Assembly: GCA_033060915.1 (NCBI GenBank)
Contig: CM065392.1
Location: forward strand, 10,583,501-10,647,500
Direction: 5' to 3'
DNA length: 64,000 bases
Source: Euryodendron excelsum
Lineage: Eukaryota; Streptophyta; Magnoliopsida; Ericales; Pentaphylacaceae
Below, piece after piece: positions 60,601 through 64,000 of this stretch. Position 1 is the stretch's first letter; each line of letters begins with the position of its first letter. A program made the position numbers and the translations under genes. The notes beneath the pieces are model-generated. The model was given only the letters and a program-made list of their open reading frames with translations, had not been told where the DNA came from and ran no database searches.

Positions 60601-63600
60601 CTTCAAAGGTAGAAGAAAGGTGGTATTGTTTAAGAATTGAAAAGAGCAACAGTGAGCTCAATTTTCAAAAGGATATGTTGCTGGATTTTCAGATTTATGG
60701 TCACTGGAGTTCTGGATAGCAGCTTGTTATTGTCTTTGTTGTTAAGTCAAGGACCCAAAGGAAGGGAATGAGGTTAGCGTTGATTAGGGCTCTATATGAA
60801 AGACTTTTGGGGCTGAAAAAGGCGCAGTTCATAGGCTGTGAATGGTAACTCAAGAAGGAAAAAAATTGCTTTACCCTTGCAAGGGTTAGACAAATTCACA
60901 CAACAGAATCCAAAATTCGCGTAATGTTGATTCCATGGAATAGAAAGATTACATAGATAGTTACAGGATGCTAGACTTCTAATTCTACTTAGACTATAAC
61001 TCACAATGAGAAGCTATGAGACATTGACTAATTTGAATAACCTAGACCTAATATAAACCACATATAAGACTCAAAAACATAACTTAAACCGTATTACTCC
61101 TGTAACTACTAAGACCTAATAAAAACATGGACAAAACAGTCTAGCTAGCATACTAACTTGCAAAAAACACAAAAGTAACCATAAACAAGATTCCTCAATG
61201 TCCAAGGTGTGCCCCATGTGAAATTTCAGATTTGCCCCTTTTCTTGCTGGTGTGCTCTGCATCAGTACTCCCTGCTAAAATGGAGTTGTTGAGTGAAGAA
61301 TGAACACTTGATTAAAGTGGCTAGAACTCAATTGCTTTATATGTGTGTTCCTAAAGAATTTTGGGATCATCCTAGTCTAACTGCTTGTTATCTTGTTAAT
61401 CAGATGCCATTATCTGTTCTTAATGGTAAATTGAATAAATTGCTTAGTTTATCTTGCACCTAATTCTGTTGTTTGTGTTGCCTCCTCACATTTCCGGTTC
61501 CATGTTTTGCCCAAGTTTTTATTCCAAGCCTTGACAAATCTCCTTCAGCTATGAAGCATGTGGGCTATTCTCAAACTGAAAAGGGATACAATGGAGACTC
61601 CCAATCTTGTCATGATTTTGTTAGTGCTGATATTACCTTCTTTCAGGCGAAAAAATACTTTTTTCACTTGTTTTTGCTTTTTATAGTGATATACTATGGG
61701 ACTTTAATTATTTCTTTGCAATTGTCCCATTACCTAATGCTTGTGATGACCCTACTCCAGCATTATCTATACCTCAGCCACTACAGGTCTATTGGGAGAG
61801 GCCCATAGTAGACAAACACTACATGAGCATGACTCTTGGAACCTGACCTCTTTACCTCTTGGGAAGCAGATTGTAGGCTGTCTTTGTGTTTGTACTGTTA
61901 AGTATCATCCTGACTGTACATTAACTGCTTAAAAGCTTGTCTTGTAGCTGAGGAATATAGAAACATTCAGAGTTGGCTATGTTAAGACCCTTTCTCCTGT
62001 GTCCATTTTAACTCAGTACGAGAATTGCCCTCAGTTGCATTTTGAAGGGCTGACCTTTTTACCGAGTACACATTAAAAAAATGTTTTTCTTCCTGATGAT
62101 CTTCAGAAGGAGGTGCAGATAATGCAACCTCCTAAATATGTTGCTGAATGGGAGTGTCATAAGTTGGGTAGATTACAAAAGGCTATCTATGGGCTGAAAC
62201 AATAGCCAAGAGCATGCACCTGACAAAATTAGTTAAATTATGGCTAATTGTGTCCTAAAAGGAACTATATCTGATCAATCAGTGTTTGCCCAATGAAGGC
62301 CTGGTGCAACTATTATTCTCTCTTTGTATGTTGATGACATTGTTATTATGGGTAGTGATACAGAAGGTATTGATGACCTTATATCGCATCTCATACAGCA
62401 CTTTCCTATGAAAGATTCTCGCCAATGAGGTATTTCTGGTGCATAAAGGTACCCAGATCTAAGCAGGGAATCTCTATTCACTAAAGTACTATATTAGTTA
62501 TCTTTCGGTGACATAGCTTTTTTAGGAGCATAAACAGTTAAAACCCCTATAGAGCTTGTAGGCCTGTTGTTTGATGATCTTGCTAGATGTAGAATACTGG
62601 TTGGGGAATTTATAGATGTAAGTGTGACTTAGCCAGATACTGCATTTGTTGTAGGCGTTTTTAGCCAACTTAAGCAGTGTCCAAAGCAATAACATGGGCA
62701 AGCAGTCTCTCATCTCTTAAGGTACTTAAAAGAGCTCTAAGAAAAAGTATAATTATTAGGCCTTCTAGTTGTCTTGATGTTGATGTCATGGGCTGTTCTG
62801 ATGCAGTTTGGGATGGAGATCAGTTAGATAGCAGGTCCATTTATGGATATTGCACATTTGTGGTGGTACAGTTAGATAGGAGATCCATTTATGGATATTG
62901 CACATTTGTTGGTGGTACAGTTAGATAGGAGGTCCATTTATGGATATTGCACATTTGTTGGTGGTGACTTGGTTACATGGAAGAGCAAGAAGTAGAATGT
63001 AGTGAAAAAAATCAAGTGCAGAAGCTGAGAATAGAGCTATGGAACATATATAGCATATGACCTGGGTGGGGATAAGTCACTTTCCAAAGAGACAGAATTG
63101 TCTAGCGTCACACCAACAAACATATTCTGTGACAATCAGGCTGGTAAGTATATTGCTTCTAATCTAGTATTCTGTGAGTGAGTCAAACAGAGAGAGGTTG
63201 ACTGCCACTTTATACAAATATGAGGGTGAGATAGAAGATTATTACAGCCTCTTTTACATCTGACGATTAATTAGCTTTTATGCTTGCTTAAGCTTTAGAG
63301 GAACATTGTTTTTCTGAGTTGTGTGACAAGTTAAGCACAAAAAATGTCTATGCTTGAGCTTGAGAGGAAATGTTAAAGAGTGGTTTTATGTATTGAGGAT
63401 AATCTTGTAATTTTAGTTTTTTTAATAATATGAGTAGAGGCGCCAAGCTTTCTCAGGGTTAAGCTTTTATTTTGATTGCTCTCTATCTCTCTCTCTCTCT
63501 CTCTCATACACCAAACAACATAGCTCTAAATATCTTATTATTGTTAAATATGCTTTAAAATGCCAACTGAATGACAATATTGTATGTTATGAACAATTTA

Positions 63601-63909
63601 CTCATGGTTGAGTTATTTCTGGCAACACTTCCGCCAAGAGCACAATAATGTTGCACCAAAATATTATAGCAGGCAGATCTCTTGGTCTGTAAAAAAACAT
63701 TTGTTTACTCTTTTTCTAGAAGCCTCCGGATTACAGATTGCTTAGTGATATGTCTCTATTGTAGGTTTTCTTGTTTCAGAGGTATGCCATACACAAGTGT
63801 AACATAGTCGGAAAACCTGCCATAATTACTAGAGTGGTGGATAGTATGACTGCAAATCTACGGCCAACTCGTGCAGAAGCAACAGATGTTGCCAACGCGG
63901 TTCTTGATG
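19559..63909 (+). CDS. cytosolic pyruvate kinase, exons 1-10 of a gene running off the right edge
   Basis: Catalyses phosphoenolpyruvate + ADP to pyruvate + ATP, the last step of glycolysis, in the cytosol (no transit peptide: the protein starts [20 protein letters not shown]). Exons: 19559-19627, 21130-21226, 21319-21416, 22917-23072, 47145-47222, 47321-47452, 54686-54766, 57545-57613, 57753-57842, 63765-63909. All introns are GT-AG and the frame is kept, giving 338 codons; plant cytosolic enzymes have about 500-530, so the C-terminal third is outside. Visible landmarks: KIVGTLGP (31-38), VARFDFSW (56-63), MLDTMGP (90-96), [11 protein letters not shown] (226-236), FAKIE (253-257, catalytic Lys255), [13 protein letters not shown] (278-290) and [16 protein letters not shown] (323-338). 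The sequence follows the divergent plant subgroup with FDFSW and RGNLG rather than NFSHG and RGDLG. Odd point: Ala97 where GPE is usual. Introns 4, 6 and 9 are inflated by transposons. No stop or frameshift was seen, so the gene is probably functional. Confidence 0.93.
19628..20448 (+). other. pyruvate kinase intron 1, part before the SINE
   Basis: Intron 1 spans 19628-21129 (1,502 bp). This part is AT-rich without recognised elements; the 10-bp SINE target duplication sits at 20439-20448. Confidence 0.6.
20449..20667 (+). mobile_element. tRNA-derived SINE with 10-bp target duplication
   Basis: A 219-bp insertion flanked by identical 10-bp copies of GAAATTTCAG (20439-20448 and 20668-20677). 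It carries an RNA polymerase III-type B box (GAGTTCGACTCC, 20516-20527) and a weaker A-box match (TAGTACCTCGGTTG, 20492-20505). It ends in CAACCCAAAAAAACAAC. Layout and length fit a plant tRNA-derived SINE inserted in sense inside intron 1. Because of the TSD and A-tail it is not a functional tRNA gene. Confidence 0.85.
21130..21226 (+). CDS. pyruvate kinase exon 2
   Basis: Encodes residues 24-55 ([18 protein letters not shown] and onwards) after an acatacag acceptor; ends ATG TCA G|gtaatt, phase 1. KIVGTLGP is the conserved start of the catalytic barrel. Confidence 0.92.
21319..21416 (+). CDS. pyruvate kinase exon 3
   Basis: Encodes residues 56-88 ([21 protein letters not shown] to LCA) after a ttttgccag acceptor; ends GCT|gtaagt, phase 0. 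It contains Arg58 and Ser62, counterparts of the substrate and K+-site Arg and Ser of animal pyruvate kinases; Asp60 replaces the usual Asn. Confidence 0.93.
21417..22916 (+). other. pyruvate kinase intron 3
   Basis: 1,500 bp, U-rich, with no recognised transposon. It ends in a (CTT)n plus a roughly 28-T tract at 22818-22864, about 50 bp before the acceptor atttccag. Confidence 0.75.
22917..23072 (+). CDS. pyruvate kinase exon 4
   Basis: Encodes residues 89-140 ([17 protein letters not shown] to YSGLAK), phase 0 at both ends, donor AAG|gtatga. Start of the B domain. LDT carries the Asp and Thr of the K+ site. The following Ala97 stands where GPE is usual. Confidence 0.94.
23073..23349 (+). 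other. start of the giant intron 4
   Basis: Intron 4 runs 23073-47144 (24,072 bp). This first part contains GAGCTTGAG/CAAGCTT-rich sequence suggesting an old small DNA element, not resolved. Confidence 0.5.
23350..24202 (+). mobile_element. remnant of a small LTR element (short LTR plus PBS) interrupted by a TRIM
   Basis: TGTTGGTGTGTATCCCACATC starts at 23350. If the nested TRIM and one TSD are removed, about 102 bp follow up to a perfect plant primer-binding motif, TGGTATCAGAGCC (24190-24202, complementary to initiator-Met tRNA). A short LTR directly followed by a PBS fits a second TRIM-size element on the plus strand. Its 3' LTR was not found. Confidence 0.5.
23398..24130 (-). mobile_element. 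complete TRIM retrotransposon, 733 bp
   Basis: Terminal-repeat retrotransposon in miniature on the minus strand. The 5' LTR is 24130-23963 and the 3' LTR 23565-23398, each 168 bp and about 90% alike by eye, starting TGTTGG/TGTTGA. The LTR has a TATA-like CTATAAATAG. Directly after the 5' LTR comes a PBS, TGGTGTCAGAGT (23962-23951), one mismatch from the initiator-Met PBS. Directly before the 3' LTR is the polypurine tract TTGAGGGGGAG (23576-23566). Both ends are flanked by the 5-bp duplication AATAC (23393-23397, 24131-24135). The roughly 385-bp interior has no ORF, so it must have been mobilised in trans. Confidence 0.9.
24203..24625 (+). other. intron 4 spacer between TRIM region and LARD
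   Basis: Contains what may be interior sequence of the small LTR element whose PBS is at 24190. No ORF or clear repeat was seen. Confidence 0.4.
24631..25558 (-). repeat. LTR of the LARD-like element (left, probable 3' LTR)
   Basis: 928 bp, bounded on the plus strand by TGTGTGTAGAG and CACTTATACCTACA. Matches 30938-31869 along its length. Confidence 0.88.
26240..26325. repeat. two-unit tandem repeat in the LARD interior
   Basis: The segment AAGGTAAATATACC(T/G)ATTGACCAGGTAAGGTT occurs twice back to back with a period of about 42 bp. Confidence 0.8.
26930..27265. repeat. G-rich degenerate minisatellite (GAGG/CGAGG type)
   Basis: Strand-biased G-rich sequence with repeated GGCGAGG and GGGTGAGG. 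A longer unit (AGGYGAGCCAGCTGGAMCGA followed by GGGGTTGGGC) recurs at 27070 and 27148, 78 bp apart. The runs of GGG could form G-quadruplexes on the plus strand. Long open frames on both strands here are a by-product of the composition. Confidence 0.75.
27310..27690. repeat. ~32-bp minisatellite in the LARD interior
   Basis: Variable repeats of the form GAGCATTTGGAGAACCTCGA plus CCCCAGAGGGG, roughly eight to ten copies with changes. A longer higher-order segment (TATAATACTCGAGGCTGAAC and the matching ATGATGCTTGAGGCTGAAC, each followed by a GCTTAGCYGAGTT) also occurs twice. Confidence 0.8.
28020..28385. repeat. ~40-45-bp minisatellite in the LARD interior
   Basis: Seven or so variants of GAGTCATTTCACTTGAGAGC followed by GAGGGCGCTCAAGG-type sequence. 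The CTTGAG...CTCAAG parts can pair within each unit. Confidence 0.8.
28780..30560. repeat. recurrent T-tract plus G-rich modules in the LARD interior
   Basis: At 28785, 29065, 29190, 29331, 29421, 29866, 29907 and 30536 a run of 7-22 T is followed within about 10-20 bases by a purine- or G-rich stretch such as GGCAAGGGAGGGGG or AAAGGGAGAGGAG. The repeated association suggests amplification of one module rather than chance. Confidence 0.55.
30938..31869 (-). repeat. LTR of the LARD-like element (right, probable 5' LTR)
   Basis: 932 bp, with the same TGTGTGTAGAG start and ATATCTACA end as the left copy; followed by the CAGAC target duplication. Confidence 0.88.
31875..32490. other. intron 4 segment without recognised features
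   Basis: AT-rich; no ORF, RNA gene or clear repeat. Confidence 0.4.
32495..33030. mobile_element. possible TIR element with GGGAAGGGAAGG ends
   Basis: The start GGATTTGGATGGAATGGGAAGGGAAGGGAAA is mirrored by the end TTCCCTTACCTTTCCCTTCCACTTC. A second GGGAAGGG-rich unit starting GTCTGTTTGGATGG lies at 33290-33480. This looks like a small MITE family; exact ends and TSDs were not resolved. The right part of this element is included in the tandem duplication that starts at 32921. Confidence 0.4.
33560..34414 (-). mobile_element. Sirevirus-like copia 3' LTR remnant (copy 1)
   Basis: Read on the minus strand, TGTTGGCATATTCTATGG begins the LTR at 34414. It is preceded by a polypurine stretch, CCAAAGAGGGAGATTG (near 34441-34426), of the Sirevirus type (family recall). 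A TATA-like CTTTATATAAAGG occurs near 33993. The 3' limit near 33560 is approximate. The matching gag fragment lies at 46136-46500 in the same orientation. Confidence 0.5.
35195..35335. repeat. ~35-bp tandem repeat inside the long LTR
   Basis: Three to four variants of CTTTGGAAAAGTTTAAGACA; repeated in copy 2 at about 40262-40400. Confidence 0.7.
35800..36085. repeat. AACCTAGGGTT minisatellite inside the long LTR
   Basis: A 30-bp unit (AACTAGGGTCAAGTTAACCT plus AGGGTTGGGT) is repeated four to five times, preceded by more degenerate TTAGG/CCTAA-rich sequence. The copy at 40870-41153 is nearly identical. It superficially resembles telomeric DNA but is not an array of the plant heptamer. Confidence 0.8.
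38628..39482 (-). mobile_element. Sirevirus-like copia 3' LTR remnant (copy 2)
   Basis: Duplicate of 33560-34414. This copy lies directly next to the complete long LTR and so shows the original arrangement of a long LTR inserted beside the copia polypurine tract. Confidence 0.5.
40870..41153. repeat. AACCTAGGGTT minisatellite, second copy
   Basis: Counterpart of 35800-36085, with one extra T (CTAGGGTTTAGGGG). Confidence 0.8.
43690..44065. repeat. array of hairpin-forming ~55-bp units near the LTR 3' end
   Basis: Five to six units of the type GTGTTGGTCTCTGAGAACG plus CTGGTCTCGGAGAGCTACCT. In the first unit CCGAGAC...GTCTCGG is a perfect 7-bp stem; other units keep weaker forms of the same stem. 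Confidence 0.75.
44206..44581 (-). other. Sirevirus-like interior sequence after the solo LTR
   Basis: Continues the sequence on the left side of the LTR (CTCTTTGGCAATTC joined to TGTGACAAAACAC), which on the minus strand would be copia interior just upstream of the polypurine tract. No coding similarity was seen. Confidence 0.35.
44582..44945. mobile_element. 364-bp TIR element of a GAAACG-rich family, with 7-bp TSD
   Basis: The termini CAAGGAACAAAATTTC and GAAATTTTGATTCTTGG are inverted repeats. The flanks carry TTATTAT on both sides (44575-44581, 44946-44952). The interior is rich in GAAACGTTTC/CGAAACGAAA and has no ORF. The TSD size (7-8 bp) would suit a hAT-type MITE (inference). A second copy in intron 6 at 47499-53401 is split by a copia element. 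Confidence 0.72.
44953..46135. other. degraded retrotransposon interior, no intact domain
   Basis: Lies between the TIR element and the gag fragment and should correspond to pol of the minus-strand Sirevirus-like element, but no reverse transcriptase or integrase motif was recognised. A polypurine-like CTCCCCCTCAATTTG occurs at about 45246. Confidence 0.35.
46136..46500 (-). pseudogene. Sirevirus-like copia gag fragment with CCHC zinc knuckle
   Basis: On the minus strand, 46295-46136 encodes a segment with the zinc knuckle [14 protein letters not shown] (CX2CX4HX4C) and then a stop. Upstream, 46482-46270 in another frame encodes [15 protein letters not shown] and further gag-like sequence. 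A frameshift near 46270 separates the two. This is the gag part of the element whose LTR lies at 38628-39482. It is not functional. Confidence 0.65.
46815..46842 (+). repeat. 28-C homopolymer
   Basis: An uninterrupted run of 28 C preceded by CCGCCCGCCGCCG, in an otherwise AT-rich intron, about 300 bp upstream of exon 5. The length may be affected by sequencing error. Confidence 0.85.
47145..47222 (+). CDS. pyruvate kinase exon 5
   Basis: Encodes residues 141-166 ([20 protein letters not shown] and onwards to WLE), phase 0 at both ends; acceptor ggttgcag, donor GAG|gtgaaa. The 24-kb intron 4 ends here and intron 5 is only 98 bp. Confidence 0.94.
47321..47452 (+). CDS. pyruvate kinase exon 6
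   Basis: Encodes residues 167-210 ([20 protein letters not shown] and onwards to LTDIDRQ), phase 0; acceptor tcttgtag, donor CAG|gtaaca. Completes the B domain and returns to the barrel (HLPTLTDID). Confidence 0.94.
48180..48423 (+). repeat. copia 5' LTR
   Basis: 244 bp, from TGTTGACG to AACTTGA; immediately followed by the primer-binding site. Confidence 0.92.
48710..49670 (+). pseudogene. copia gag region (broken)
   Basis: Begins at ATG 48710 and encodes a copia N-terminal/gag domain ([13 protein letters not shown], then [20 protein letters not shown]). A TGA at 48962 and later frameshifts interrupt it. Further gag sequence ([20 protein letters not shown]) continues near 49295. A Cys/His-rich stretch near 49500 ([20 protein letters not shown]) is the zinc knuckle with its Gly-His replaced. 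Not functional. Confidence 0.75.
49730..50920 (+). pseudogene. copia protease to integrase region (broken)
   Basis: [10 protein letters not shown] (near 49840) matches the protease active-site region with DLGA for the usual DSGA. The integrase zinc-finger pieces (HHFCLGHPS, near 50255) and core ([24 protein letters not shown], near 50430-50520) follow in more than one frame, with stops at 50602 and elsewhere. Confidence 0.75.
50975..53087 (+). pseudogene. copia integrase C-terminus, reverse transcriptase and RNase H (broken)
   Basis: An open part (50975-51610) has [20 protein letters not shown]. The reverse transcriptase piece (51688-52098) has [29 protein letters not shown] and [12 protein letters not shown]; a TAG just upstream replaces a conserved Trp codon. 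The catalytic YVDD motif is near 52131 after another break. The RNase H piece (52326-53087) contains [25 protein letters not shown] and LVDILTKGL. At least five interruptions in total. Confidence 0.85.
53095..53338 (+). repeat. copia 3' LTR
   Basis: 244 bp, directly after the polypurine tract; ends AACTTTA and is followed by GGTTC. Confidence 0.92.
53640..53960 (+). pseudogene. LINE (RTE-like) reverse transcriptase tail remnant
   Basis: One frame (53690-53890) reads [20 protein letters not shown] followed by [18 protein letters not shown]. This resembles the C-terminal region of plant LINE polymerases, where an RPAMLYG...ECW...HKM...AEMRMLRWM pattern is typical (family recall). The frame ends at a TAA and no other LINE domains were seen, so it is a short 5'-truncated or decayed copy within intron 6. 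Confidence 0.6.
53961..54615 (+). other. pyruvate kinase intron 6, 3' part
   Basis: U-rich intron sequence with no recognised element beyond the LINE remnant. Confidence 0.5.
54616..54666 (+). repeat. (CT)25 microsatellite next to a splice acceptor
   Basis: About 51 bp of uninterrupted CT. It ends 19 bp before exon 7, so in the pre-mRNA it forms most of the polypyrimidine tract of intron 6. Confidence 0.9.
54686..54766 (+). CDS. pyruvate kinase exon 7
   Basis: Encodes residues 211-237, [20 protein letters not shown] followed by HAEDVRE, phase 0; acceptor caatatag, donor GAG|gtcagt. The longest frame here is a different one; this frame was chosen because it continues the family sequence (WG...DF.SLS..RHAEDVR) and fits both junctions. 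Confidence 0.9.
54767..55400 (+). other. pyruvate kinase intron 7, 5' part
   Basis: Intron 7 is 54767-57544 (2,778 bp). This part is U-rich with nothing recognised except short GAAACATTTCC-like sequence near 55140-55250, similar to the GAAACG element family. Confidence 0.5.
55402..55579. mobile_element. possible MITE with CAGGGA ends
   Basis: The start CCAGGGATGGAC and end CTGTCCCTGG form short terminal inverted repeats around about 178 bp that is GC-richer than the intron. It contains the perfect palindrome GGGGGCCATGGCCCCC (about 55429-55444). No clear TSD. Confidence 0.5.
55580..57544 (+). other. pyruvate kinase intron 7, 3' part
   Basis: AT-rich intron sequence; no exon, RNA gene or transposon recognised. 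Confidence 0.5.
57545..57613 (+). CDS. pyruvate kinase exon 8
   Basis: Encodes residues 238-260 ([20 protein letters not shown], then TVE), phase 0; acceptor ttcaacag, donor GAG|gtaagc. It carries the catalytic Lys255 and metal-ligand Glu257 of the KIE motif. Confidence 0.94.
57753..57842 (+). CDS. pyruvate kinase exon 9
   Basis: Encodes residues 261-290 ([20 protein letters not shown], then [10 protein letters not shown]), phase 0; acceptor tattgccag, donor AAG|gttgtg. SRGNLG stands for the usual ARGDLG, so Asn281 replaces the second Mg2+-ligand Asp; this is usual in this plant subgroup as I recall it. Confidence 0.94.
57843..60384 (+). other. pyruvate kinase intron 9, 5' part
   Basis: Intron 9 is 57843-63764 (5,922 bp). 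This part is U-rich; no transposon or exon was recognised. Confidence 0.5.
60385..61174. repeat. pair of 32-bp perfect inverted repeats bounding 790 bp
   Basis: TTTTGTGTTTTTTGCAAGTT and the following 12 bases (60385-60416) recur exactly as the reverse complement at 61143-61174. The sequence between has no ORF. Flanks just outside do not match, so the 32-bp ends stand out. They could be transposon TIRs or the product of an inverted insertion. Confidence 0.75.
61270..63360 (+). pseudogene. decayed Ty1/copia fragment (integrase to RNase H)
   Basis: In order on the plus strand: an integrase piece ([20 protein letters not shown], near 61320), an integrase C-terminal piece ([13 protein letters not shown] and SADITFF, 61550-61650), reverse transcriptase pieces (KAIYGLKQ near 62180; [12 protein letters not shown] near 62325), and RNase H pieces ([20 protein letters not shown] near 62800; [14 protein letters not shown]). 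Many stops and frameshifts; no LTRs were found around it. Older than the copia at 48180. Confidence 0.75.
62821..62966 (+). repeat. 48-49-bp triplication within the copia RNase H remnant
   Basis: Three consecutive copies start CAGTTAGATAG (62821, 62869, 62918), each with CCATTTATGGATATTGCACA. The intact element would have one copy, so the segment expanded in place. Confidence 0.9.
63480..63506 (+). repeat. CT microsatellite
   Basis: CTCTCTAT followed by about 20 bp of CT, in intron 9 shortly after the copia fragment. Confidence 0.8.
63765..63909 (+). CDS. pyruvate kinase exon 10
   Basis: Encodes residues 291-338 ([20 protein letters not shown], through [16 protein letters not shown]), after acceptor ctattgtag; ends GAT G|gtttgt, phase 1. 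Contains the TRV...SM and PTRAE conserved stretches of the active-site side of the barrel. The next exon should begin with the rest of a Gly codon, beyond the window. Confidence 0.93.
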
Positions 63910-64000
63910 GTTTGTAACTTCATGCATTTGGTCATTATTTGCTAGTTTTCATAACCTGTATATTAAACTTTCCTCCTTTCTCTTGTGTTTGTATTCTGCA

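Noticed and set aside
61473..61808. 111-codon frame as an independent gene in intron 9
   Set aside because: It contains copia integrase C-terminal sequence ([16 protein letters not shown]) and belongs to the decayed element.

Overview
This is a nuclear window from a flowering plant. Evidence: an intronless CC-NBS-LRR resistance gene, a plant-type cytosolic pyruvate kinase split by GT-AG introns, AT- and U-rich introns, and a dense mix of Ty1/copia, very-long-LTR, TRIM, LARD-like, SINE, LINE and MITE sequences. The species cannot be named from the sequence. TE-filled introns of up to 24 kb suggest a large, repeat-rich (perhaps woody) plant genome; that last point is inference.

Layout. (1) 1-5.3 kb: AT-rich, no gene I can support, one fold-back element and a 60-bp tandem repeat. 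(2) 5309-5791 (-): a two-exon gene for an unrecognised 116-aa protein with one likely membrane segment. Its leader and start region also exist as a truncated inverted copy at 6513-6676. (3) 6.8-12.2 kb: intergenic, with several hairpin MITEs and an old LTR-like block carrying W-box cores. (4) 12350-14902 (+): a complete 850-aa CNL (RGA-type) resistance gene. (5) 14.9-19.4 kb: intergenic, with a diverged direct repeat. (6) 19559 to beyond the right edge (+): pyruvate kinase. Ten exons were reconstructed (338 codons, frame kept at every junction); the remaining C-terminal exons lie outside the window.

Most of the window is intronic sequence of the pyruvate kinase gene. Intron 1 holds a tRNA-derived SINE with a 10-bp target duplication. 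Intron 4 (23073-47144, 24,072 bp) holds, in order: a complete 733-bp TRIM nested in another small LTR; a 7,239-bp LARD-like element with 5-bp TSDs; a 5,068-bp near-identical tandem duplication; a 4,682-bp solo LTR inserted in a minus-strand Sirevirus-like copia remnant; a 364-bp TIR element; and a run of 28 C. Intron 6 holds a 5,159-bp copia element inserted into a second copy of that TIR element, then a LINE remnant. Intron 9 holds an old copia fragment with a triplicated RNase H segment.

There is no multigene pathway here. The three host genes are functionally separate: a glycolytic enzyme, an immune receptor and an unknown small protein. What is notable is the layered insertion history inside an apparently intact housekeeping gene, the recent 5-kb duplication, and some unusual residues at metal-binding positions of the kinase.
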